From Phascolarctobacterium succinatutens CAG:287 (GTDB taxonomy: Bacteria > Bacillota > Negativicutes > Acidaminococcales > Acidaminococcaceae): a DNA stretch of 35,616 bases. The position numbers were made by a program, and so were the translations under genes. A model generated the notes under the pieces. That model was not told where the DNA came from, searched no databases, and saw nothing but the letters and a program-made list of their open reading frames with translations. The stretch's first letter is position 1. Each line of letters starts with the position of its first letter. Of this stretch, positions 24,438-32,021 are shown in pieces. The DNA lies in the NCBI RefSeq assembly GCF_000434895.1, contig NZ_FR892764.1, forward strand, positions 7,410-43,025. The letters run 5' to 3'.

Positions 24438-24650
24438 TTAGAAAACCTCCAAAATAAGGGAAAGATTTTTTTGAAAAACAAGGGAAAGAACTAAAAATAA
24501 GGGAAAGAAGTAAGCGCCGTCGGCCGTAAGGCAGGCGGCGATTTGCTTTAACAAAAATATATTGCGAACAGTGTTGGGGGTGACGCCTATTTCAAGGGTT
24601 ATTTTGTTGGGAGAGAGTTTGTCTTTGAGTCTGATTTCGATAATTACACG
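24438..24650 (-). pseudogene. Possible remnant of a helix-turn-helix protein
   Basis: An open frame of 70 codons on the minus strand with no acceptable start codon (a TAA lies directly before it). Its first 32 residues include KLSPNKITLEIGVTPNTVRN, a good helix-turn-helix pattern like those in transposases or phage regulators. The second half is hydrophobic and overlaps three short direct repeats, so it is probably not native coding sequence. Transfer followed by decay is plausible, but a chance frame cannot be excluded. Confidence 0.3.
24453..24508. repeat. Three copies of AATAAGGGAAAGA
   Basis: Copies at 24453-24465, 24477-24489 (one mismatch, AACAAGGGAAAGA) and 24496-24508, spaced 24 and 19 bases apart. 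The role is unknown. Confidence 0.8.
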
Positions 24651-24671
24651 TTAATAACAAAGCGAAAACTA

Positions 24672-24700
24672 TTGACAAAAGATTAGAAATGTGCAATAAT
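24672..24700 (+). promoter_or_regulatory. Promoter of the cobalamin-regulated autotransporter transcript
   Basis: TTGACA (24672-24677), a 17-base spacer and AATAAT (24695-24700). It is placed about 65 bases before the first riboswitch element. Confidence 0.75.
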
Positions 24701-24764
24701 TACAATTGATAATTAGTTTCAATCATTTTAATTTTAAGCATTTAAAAAAATAAAATAGTATGTC

Positions 24765-24957
24765 TTATTAGATAGGTGCGTTTGTGCTAGTATTGTGTGC
24801 AAATGCTTTATGGGGAAATCGGCGTAATTCCGATGCTGTTTCGCAACTGTAATAGAGAGCAAGACCGTCGCAACTCTTTGTTTTAAAAGAGTTACCTCTT
24901 ACAAAGGGATGGTTAAGCAATGACCTCGAGCCAGGGTACCAACTGTTTAATGCGTAA
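24765..24957 (+). ncRNA. Cobalamin riboswitch upstream of the autotransporter
   Basis: The conserved core is recognisable: GGGGAAATCGGCGTAATTCC leading to GATGCTGTTTCGCAACTGT (CGCAACTGT at 24842-24850), a long variable arm, then GAGCCAGGGTACC (24928-24940), which matches the B12-box/J6-3 region. The 5' and 3' edges are approximate. Two terminator-like hairpins follow before the autotransporter start codon, 180 bases downstream, so B12 should switch the gene off. Confidence 0.88.
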
Positions 24958-24990
24958 ATAGGGATGCGAAGAAACATTCTCGATTTTACA

Positions 24991-25020
24991 GTCCTATTGG
25001 TGTATATCATAGGATTTTTT
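24991..25020 (+). terminator. First terminator-like hairpin after the cobalamin riboswitch
   Basis: TCCTAT (24992-24997) pairs with ATAGGA (25009-25014), followed by six T residues. The short stem suggests conditional termination linked to the riboswitch. Confidence 0.6.
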
Positions 25021-25044
25021 GTAATTCGCGAAGTAAGTTATTTG

Positions 25045-25087
25045 AGCATGTCAATTCACATATTTTGCGAATTGACATGCTTTTTTA
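25045..25087 (+). terminator. Strong terminator between the cobalamin riboswitch and the autotransporter
   Basis: AGCATGTCAATTC (25045-25057) pairs perfectly over 13 bases with GAATTGACATGCT (25069-25081), followed by TTTTTT. An alternative pairing of AATTCGC (25023-25029) with GCGAATT (25067-25073) would disrupt this stem and could act as an antiterminator. Confidence 0.85.
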
Positions 25088-25137
25088 TATATCTTTTTTA
25101 TCTTCAGCGGTGTTATGACAGTTAAGGAGGACGAAAA

Positions 25138-28100
25138 ATGAAGAAAATCAAAGGTAGGAAATTCAGCAAACGCTTGGCTGGTGCTATAACTCTAGCTTTG
25201 CTGGCAGCACAAGCAGGCAGTGCCTTGGCAGCAGATACTTACAATAAGCAAATTATTGAAAGTAATTATGCTGGCTCTGTACTTAGAACTTATTGGCAAA
25301 ATGAGGGTATTAGCGATGGCAAACATAATTATACCTTCAAAGATGATGCTACATTATCAGTGAATTTGACTAATCAAGAGGATTTAAGCTATCAGCAATG
25401 GCTATGGAATGTATCTGCTATTGGCGTTAGCGGTTACAACGATACCAATATTGATATGCAGGGGCATAAACTGAGTATTGATATGAGCGGGGATAAGTAT
25501 GACTCAGTAAATCTTAATATTAGGCCTATTCTCGTTAATAGCAATACGCTTACGATGAAAAATGTTAATGGTATAGATATCTATGTACATGATAGCAAAA
25601 AGGCTTATACAACTGCCATTCAGGTAAGCGGTGATGCTTCACTGGGTGTATATCAGGATGGAGAAGGCAATTCGGTGCTGAAAATTGAAAATGATAACGA
25701 TCCTAATCATGCTGTTAAAATTCGTACTGATGAAAATGTATATTTCAGTCAAGGCGTTTTTGTAAACAGCAATTCTGGAACGGCAAAACTGGATATTAAG
25801 GGACTTGTTGATATTGATCTCCGCAAGAATCTGTATAAACCAACTGGCATTCTCGCGTTCGGCGATTCTAAATGTGGTGATTATGCTGAAACAAGTATTG
25901 GCGGCGGTAAAATTATCGTTGCTGATTCAGGTAATGCCGTTTATTCTTATGATAGCTATATTACAATCAATAGCGCGCTTGATGATAGTAAGGAAATTAT
26001 AGCTAAAGACGTAAAAAATGATGTCGAGATTAATGGACGTATTCGATCGGCCGGAGCAAATGGCATTGTAGCCATAGCTTTGAATACCGATAAATCATCT
26101 TGGACAGGCTCCGTAGTGCAGGAGACAGAGGGCTCGACAGCTGGTTCTGTTCAACTTATTTTAAGCGATAAGGCTAAATGGAACGCGACAGGTGCGAGTG
26201 CTATTACACGTTTTGCCGGTGGCAGCAGTTATGATGATGCTGGTAGCATTTTCCAAAAGGCGCAGGCGGGTGATCTTAATATCGCTAATTATAGTGGATA
26301 TACTAATGTTTTTTATGAACACAGTAATAGCGGTACTGCTGCCGATGACTATACTGCAGGGGACGTAATAATTAAAAACGCGAACAAGGGCAGCGGTATC
26401 AGTATGATTACCGATAGCAGCAATATTACCATGAGCGATGAAGCTCAGGTGAAAGATGTCTTAAATACCTTGGCTAGCAAGTTGACCTATAGTGCCTATG
26501 TTGACGGGGAACATAATCTGCGCGGTATTGTCAAAATAGCGGATGGTTTGCTTACGTCCAGCGCGGAATTAAAGACTGGCAGCATTGCTTTTTCTGAAAC
26601 GGATGGCAAGGGCAGCTATGGCGGTGATGTGAGCGATGTCGTGAATCCGAAAACTGATTTTACCACTACTATTACCGGCACGGACGCAGATACAGAATAT
26701 AGTGAGAACGATATCGTTCAAAAGGACGGAACATATAAATTTGCCGAAGAAACAACTATTACTCCTGCGGCAAATGTTCAGGCTATAAATGTTAGCAAGG
26801 ACACCGTAATTGATGCGAGCGGCAGAACTTTGCAAATTACTACGAAAGATGCAACCAATCAGATTAATGCGGTGGAAGCAGCATCCGGGAAAAAACTGGA
26901 GCTGACAGCTAAGAAGGTAAGTATTGATGTAACCGGTTCTTCTCGTACTGAAGGTGTACACTTGTATAATAGCAGTGCTACGGTCAATGGTGACCTTGAT
27001 ATTACGTCTAAGGGTATCGGTTATGCTTTAGGCAGCTATATTTATGGTGACAGCACCTTGACCGTGAATGGTGATTTGAGCATAAATGTTGACGGCGATA
27101 ACAGCGGCTGGGGATATTATGGCGCAAGCGGATTATATGTTGCCGGTCAGTTGAACACGGCAAACTCGATAGGTGGGCAGGCAATAGTTAATGGTGATGT
27201 AGATATTAGCGGTAAGGGAAATGGCATTTTTGCCAATATCGGCAATGCATTGGTTACAATTAACGGCGGCGGTACGATTGATGTTGATAGTAGTGTTAAC
27301 AATTACGCAGCTATTCGTGCTGAAAATTCCACTGTTAATATGAATGTTAAATTGGATGATAATGGTAAAGCTATAGAGGGCGCTGGTAATGATGTTACTA
27401 TTAATGGTAATATTGCTGTTTCTACTGGTGCTGTCAATCCTATTGATATAAAAGGCACCTTATCTCGTATCAATTTAGCATTGGATACAAAGTATTCTAC
27501 CTTAAATGGTGTTGTTATTAACGGCTTTCCTGTGGATGGAAAAACTACTGGCGGAGTAACATTTACTGGTGAAAATAATTTGTGGCTACAAAATGGTGCG
27601 GTTTGGACTAACGAGAAGAATGGTGTTGTTGACAGTAAGTTCTCCGGAAGTTATGTTAACAATTTTGTAGGCGGTAGTACAGCTGAATCCGCTGGCAATA
27701 TTTTCCAAAAGGACAGCAATAACATAACTTTTGCTAATTACAGTGGTAATACTAATATTTATTATACTCATAATAATAGTGGTACTGAGGCGAAGGATTA
27801 CGAAGCAGGAGACACTATTATTAAGGGTGCTGCTAAAGGAAGCTCCATTAATTTGATCACCGATAACAGCAATATCACTATGAATAAAGACAAGGAAACC
27901 AACGCAGTTTTGGATGCTTTAGCTGGCAAATTATATTATAACGCTTACGCAGACGGAGAAAGGAATCTTTCCGGTACTGTAACCATTGCTGATGGTCTTA
28001 CAACTTCTAGTGCTACATTGAAGAGTGGGGATATTACCTTTACGAATGAAAAAGGACAGGGTTCTTATGTAGTGCCAGAAAAAGCTGCTTATGAATTTGT

Positions 28101-31100
28101 TACGACCTTGACCGGTACAGAGAGCAACGACCAGGAATATATTGATCTCAATTTACGTCAAGAGGATGGCAGCTATAAATTTGATAAGGATGTCACAATT
28201 GATATTGGTGCTAACAAAGCTAATAAAGCCATTAAAGCGGATGATGATTTGGTGGTTGATGCTAAGGACAAGGTTATTAATATTGTTGGTAATCAGGTAG
28301 CAACCTATGGCACGCTTTATGGCGTATTAAGCCAGATGGTAAATACTACTATTAATGCTAAAGAAATTAATATTGATATTACTACGAAAAACGGCGATGT
28401 GCACTGTTTAGAGGCCCAAAATATTAAATATGCCGACAAGCAGTCTAAGCTGACAGTTAATAGTGATGTCAACATTAAGAATGCTCAGGGTGCTTTCGCC
28501 GTTTATGCTATTTATTCCCGTGGTAATTCTGCGTTAGAGATTAATGGCGATGTCACTATGAAGAATGAAGAGGGAGGCTATGGCCTGGTTCCGACTCAAT
28601 CATATAGTTCGCCACGCGCGTTATATGCAACTGGAACTACTTACGGTCCTGCCTATATCACTGTTAATGGTGATACTGATATTGTTGTCGATGGCAATGG
28701 TGTAGGAGCGGAAAACTATGGCTCGGAAGTAAATCTTAACGGAGCTGTAAAAATTAAAACTAATCCGGGAAGAAGCAACAAATACGCTGTTTCTGCGGGC
28801 GGCGGTACAGTTAACGTCAATAATGGTGAACAGGCAAAAGACATTCAGATTGATGGTAATATTGGCTTATTGAAATCTGATTTAGGTGCTAGCATTATTA
28901 ATATCAATATGAATACTGCTGATTCGTACTTAAATGGCGTTATTTATGATGAAGCCACCAATGAGAAAAGTGAACTGAATTTTACGCTGCAAAATGGAGC
29001 TGTTTGGACTAATAAACTTTACAATACCAATAGCAATTTTGCCGGCAGCACGGTAAGAAAGATTGTAGGTGGCAGTTCCGCAACCTCCGCAGGAAATATC
29101 TTCCAAAATGATACTAATAAGATTAATATAACCAATTATAGCGGTAATACTAATATTTTCTATGCGCATGAAAATAAGGGTACGTCGGCAGATGATTATA
29201 TAGCTGGCGATACTATTATTGGAAATGCAGCTGTTGGAAGCAATGTGAGCCTCATTACAGACAACACCAATATCAATACAGTGCGTTTGAATGAAGTTAA
29301 TCAGGTGTTGAATGCTTTGGCTGGCAAACTGACCTATAGTGCTTATGTTGATGGCGAAAGAAACTTGAACGGCAAAGTTATTATTGCTGATGGTCTGCTG
29401 ACTTCTAGCATGACTTTGAACACGGGTGATATTACCTTCAATACAGAAACTGGTAAGGGCAGCTATGAAGCACCTGCTACCGAACCGACAACTGAATTCA
29501 CTACGCCGGTTACCGGCAATCGTGAGACCGATTGGGAGTACGATGACGCAGGCGTTATCAAAGAAGATAATGTTTATAAATTTGATAAAGACAGCAGTAT
29601 TACGGTTAGTGGTGGAACTGCCGCAGACCTTAATAGTGTTTCTACTATTGACGCTGTTGCAAAGACTTTGGTTATTGACAATACTTCTACCGGCGGCACC
29701 AATATCGGACTTAATAAGACAGAGGATGGCAGAAGTAGCGTGGTTGCTAAAAAACTTAAAATTTCCGTTGTTAATGAATCTGGTCGTGCTGAAGGCATTC
29801 ATTTAGCAAGCTCCAACAGTAATGGTAGACCTGAGTTAGTGATTGATGGTGATGTTGAACTTAATACCGAGGGCACGGATAATACCATTGGCGCTTATGT
29901 AATGGGTAATAGCAAATTGACTGTAAACGGCGACCTTAAGGCTCATATCGATGGGCATAATGGCGGTTATAGCTATTATGGCAGCGAAATTCTTTACGCG
30001 ACCAGTAACATGGGGGCCAATTCTATGGGCAGTGAGCTGACTGTTGACGGCAATGTTGATCTTTCTGGCGTCGGTAATGGCATTTTCGCTAATGCCGGAG
30101 GCAGTGTAATTACTGTGACTGGCGGTGGTAAAATCGATGTGGACAGCAGCACTAACCCATATGCGGCGATTCGTGCGGAGGACGGCACTGTTAATATGAA
30201 TGTCGTTTCGGATGATAACGGTAAGGCTATTGCATCAGGCAAAGAGAACGTAAATATTAAAGGCAATATTGCCGCGACAACAGGTGCTGTAAATAGAGTG
30301 GATAAAAATGGTACGCTTACCCAGATTAACTTGGGGCTTGCTACTAAAGAATCTTCTTTGACCGGCGCAGTTTACAATGCTTTCCCAGAAGAGGGAACGA
30401 CCAGTGGAGATTTAACCTTTACTGGTGAAGTAAATATGTGGTTGCAGAATGGTGCAACTTGGAACAATCAGGTTCAAGGACAAATTGGTTCATCTTCCGG
30501 TGGCAAATCCTTTGAGGGCAGTATTGTAAGCAATCTTGTCGGTGGTGATAGTGCGGACAAGGCAGGCAATATCTTCCAGTCTGACGCCAATAAACTTACC
30601 ATTAGAAAGTATAGCGGTTTTACTAATCTTTATTATGCTCATGATAATGCAGGTGCTAGTGCAGAAGATTATAAAGCAGGCGATACGGTTATTCAAAGCG
30701 CTTCTTCTGGCAGCGGTGTAAATCTTATTACCGGTAACAATGGTATTGATTTAACAAGTAAATCTGAGGTTGAGGAAGCCCTGAGCGCCTTGGCTAGGAA
30801 GCTTACTTATAGCGGTTATGCTGCTGGCGAGAAGAATCTTACCGGTAAAGTTGGCATTGCTGATGGTCTGACTACTTCAAGCGCAATGAGAAAGCTTGGT
30901 GATATGTCCTTTGCTAGTACTGACGGCAAGGGCAGCTATGTTGCTGGCAGCGTAAGCAATGTCGATGGAAACGATTTCCAAAAGCCGATTATTAAGGGCG
31001 ATTATGAGAATGCTATTTTGAAAGGCGTTCGTAGCGCAATGATGACTTCCGCTTTGGATTGGCGCGATAACGCGGCTAATTTGAATGGTCGCAGCCTTGC

Positions 31101-31932
31101 TTTACGCGAGGGTGCTGAAGCTGGAGCCTGGGTACAAACCTATGGCGGCAAGATGAAATATGATAATGACGCTTTAGACTTCACTCACCAATATTGGGCA
31201 GGACAGGCTGGCTTCGATAAGGCTATTGCAAATGGCTGGAATTTGGGTGCGGCTATTGATTATCGTGATGGCAGTGCAAGCTACCTTAATGGTGATAAGG
31301 GTGATACTAAACTTTATAGTTTAGGCGTTTATGCATCTAAAAATGTAGGTAATAATGCGTATGTAGATCTTATGGCGAAAGCAGGTAAGGTGAAAAATGA
31401 ATTTACTGTATATAATGATTTCCGCAACACTCCTGTAGAAGTTAAAGCTGATGGCGAATATTCTGCTACTGGGTACAGTGTAAGCGTACAGTATGGACAA
31501 CGCTTTGGCAATACTAAAAAAGGTTATTTAGAGCCGCAATTACAACTAACTTATGCGCATTTAGGCAGTGACAGTTTTGCTGCTGACAGCAAGGCGGGTA
31601 AGCTTTTTGTTAACCAAGAGGCTTTTGATAGTCTTGTAGGCAGAATTGGTGTACAAACCGGTATAGAAAATGAACGTGGAGGCTTCTATGCGAAATTGAG
31701 CTTGGCACATGAGTTTAGCGGTGATGCCGGGGCAACCTACATTAGTACGGAAAAGGGTGCGGAGGCTAAGCATACCAGTTATGACTTAGGTGGAACTTGG
31801 AGTGAGCTCACTGTTGGCGGCAGCTACAACCTTAGCAAGTGCAGTAATTTTTATGCTGATGTTACTAGAAGTCTGACTGGTGATTATCAACATCAATGGA
31901 AATTGAATGCTGGTATCAACTTTAGCTTCTAA
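25138..31932 (+). CDS. Giant type V autotransporter adhesin with four long repeats
   Basis: A 2264-residue surface protein. Residues 1-31 are a signal peptide (basic start KKIKGRKFSKR, hydrophobic core, ALA cleavage). Residues 32 to about 1955 are a passenger predicted to be a beta-helix: Asn/Asp/Gly-rich, with short strand periods such as LTVNGDLSINVDGDN. It consists of about four homologous units of 465-500 residues, each containing FxGSxVxNxVGGSxxxxAGNIFQ, a YSGxTNxxYxHxNSGT stretch, SNITM and a YxAYxDGExNLxGxVxIADGLxTSS stretch. The last 275 residues form the autotransporter beta-barrel (GAWVQTYGGKMKYD onward), ending in phenylalanine (GINFSF) as outer-membrane barrels do. GGAGG lies 8 bases before the ATG. 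Expression is under a cobalamin riboswitch. No protease triad is seen, so an adhesin or biofilm role is inferred. Confidence 0.94.
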   Translation: MKKIKGRKFSKRLAGAITLALLAAQAGSALAADTYNKQIIESNYAGSVLRTYWQNEGISDGKHNYTFKDDATLSVNLTNQEDLSYQQWLWNVSAIGVSGYNDTNIDMQGHKLSIDMSGDKYDSVNLNIRPILVNSNTLTMKNVNGIDIYVHDSKKAYTTAIQVSGDASLGVYQDGEGNSVLKIENDNDPNHAVKIRTDENVYFSQGVFVNSNSGTAKLDIKGLVDIDLRKNLYKPTGILAFGDSKCGDYAETSIGGGKIIVADSGNAVYSYDSYITINSALDDSKEIIAKDVKNDVEINGRIRSAGANGIVAIALNTDKSSWTGSVVQETEGSTAGSVQLILSDKAKWNATGASAITRFAGGSSYDDAGSIFQKAQAGDLNIANYSGYTNVFYEHSNSGTAADDYTAGDVIIKNANKGSGISMITDSSNITMSDEAQVKDVLNTLASKLTYSAYVDGEHNLRGIVKIADGLLTSSAELKTGSIAFSETDGKGSYGGDVSDVVNPKTDFTTTITGTDADTEYSENDIVQKDGTYKFAEETTITPAANVQAINVSKDTVIDASGRTLQITTKDATNQINAVEAASGKKLELTAKKVSIDVTGSSRTEGVHLYNSSATVNGDLDITSKGIGYALGSYIYGDSTLTVNGDLSINVDGDNSGWGYYGASGLYVAGQLNTANSIGGQAIVNGDVDISGKGNGIFANIGNALVTINGGGTIDVDSSVNNYAAIRAENSTVNMNVKLDDNGKAIEGAGNDVTINGNIAVSTGAVNPIDIKGTLSRINLALDTKYSTLNGVVINGFPVDGKTTGGVTFTGENNLWLQNGAVWTNEKNGVVDSKFSGSYVNNFVGGSTAESAGNIFQKDSNNITFANYSGNTNIYYTHNNSGTEAKDYEAGDTIIKGAAKGSSINLITDNSNITMNKDKETNAVLDALAGKLYYNAYADGERNLSGTVTIADGLTTSSATLKSGDITFTNEKGQGSYVVPEKAAYEFVTTLTGTESNDQEYIDLNLRQEDGSYKFDKDVTIDIGANKANKAIKADDDLVVDAKDKVINIVGNQVATYGTLYGVLSQMVNTTINAKEINIDITTKNGDVHCLEAQNIKYADKQSKLTVNSDVNIKNAQGAFAVYAIYSRGNSALEINGDVTMKNEEGGYGLVPTQSYSSPRALYATGTTYGPAYITVNGDTDIVVDGNGVGAENYGSEVNLNGAVKIKTNPGRSNKYAVSAGGGTVNVNNGEQAKDIQIDGNIGLLKSDLGASIININMNTADSYLNGVIYDEATNEKSELNFTLQNGAVWTNKLYNTNSNFAGSTVRKIVGGSSATSAGNIFQNDTNKINITNYSGNTNIFYAHENKGTSADDYIAGDTIIGNAAVGSNVSLITDNTNINTVRLNEVNQVLNALAGKLTYSAYVDGERNLNGKVIIADGLLTSSMTLNTGDITFNTETGKGSYEAPATEPTTEFTTPVTGNRETDWEYDDAGVIKEDNVYKFDKDSSITVSGGTAADLNSVSTIDAVAKTLVIDNTSTGGTNIGLNKTEDGRSSVVAKKLKISVVNESGRAEGIHLASSNSNGRPELVIDGDVELNTEGTDNTIGAYVMGNSKLTVNGDLKAHIDGHNGGYSYYGSEILYATSNMGANSMGSELTVDGNVDLSGVGNGIFANAGGSVITVTGGGKIDVDSSTNPYAAIRAEDGTVNMNVVSDDNGKAIASGKENVNIKGNIAATTGAVNRVDKNGTLTQINLGLATKESSLTGAVYNAFPEEGTTSGDLTFTGEVNMWLQNGATWNNQVQGQIGSSSGGKSFEGSIVSNLVGGDSADKAGNIFQSDANKLTIRKYSGFTNLYYAHDNAGASAEDYKAGDTVIQSASSGSGVNLITGNNGIDLTSKSEVEEALSALARKLTYSGYAAGEKNLTGKVGIADGLTTSSAMRKLGDMSFASTDGKGSYVAGSVSNVDGNDFQKPIIKGDYENAILKGVRSAMMTSALDWRDNAANLNGRSLALREGAEAGAWVQTYGGKMKYDNDALDFTHQYWAGQAGFDKAIANGWNLGAAIDYRDGSASYLNGDKGDTKLYSLGVYASKNVGNNAYVDLMAKAGKVKNEFTVYNDFRNTPVEVKADGEYSATGYSVSVQYGQRFGNTKKGYLEPQLQLTYAHLGSDSFAADSKAGKLFVNQEAFDSLVGRIGVQTGIENERGGFYAKLSLAHEFSGDAGATYISTEKGAEAKHTSYDLGGTWSELTVGGSYNLSKCSNFYADVTRSLTGDYQHQWKLNAGINFSF
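26178..30950. repeat. Four homologous coding modules in the autotransporter, period about 1.4 kb
   Basis: The module landmark (W-N/T-N/A start of the VGGS-AGNIFQ block) recurs near 26178, 27601, 29002 and 30450, and each block runs about 470 bases to a GKGSY or GQGSY motif. Landmarks are about 1,400 to 1,450 bases apart. Amino-acid similarity is clear; DNA similarity is lower in places, so the duplications are not recent throughout. Confidence 0.8.
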
Positions 31933-31988
31933 CTGAAAATTAAATAATAGCTGATATCTTTATTCTTCTAAAGGTAGAAGAAAACGAA

Positions 31989-32015
31989 GACGCTGGTTTA
32001 ATTACCGGCGTCTTT
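31989..32015 (+). terminator. Terminator of the autotransporter gene
   Basis: GACGCTGGT (31989-31997) pairs with ACCGGCGTC (32004-32012) with one wobble, followed by TTTGTTG. The group II intron begins only 7 bases after the TTT. Confidence 0.8.
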
Positions 32016-32021
32016 GTTGCA

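Noticed and set aside
24768..25010. An 80-codon minus-strand ORF
   Set aside because: It is the complement of the other cobalamin riboswitch; no ribosome binding site or family match.
26178..30950. Regular repeats suggesting a CRISPR array
   Set aside because: The repeats are long, diverged and in a single coding frame of the autotransporter; no short identical repeats with unique spacers occur anywhere in the window.
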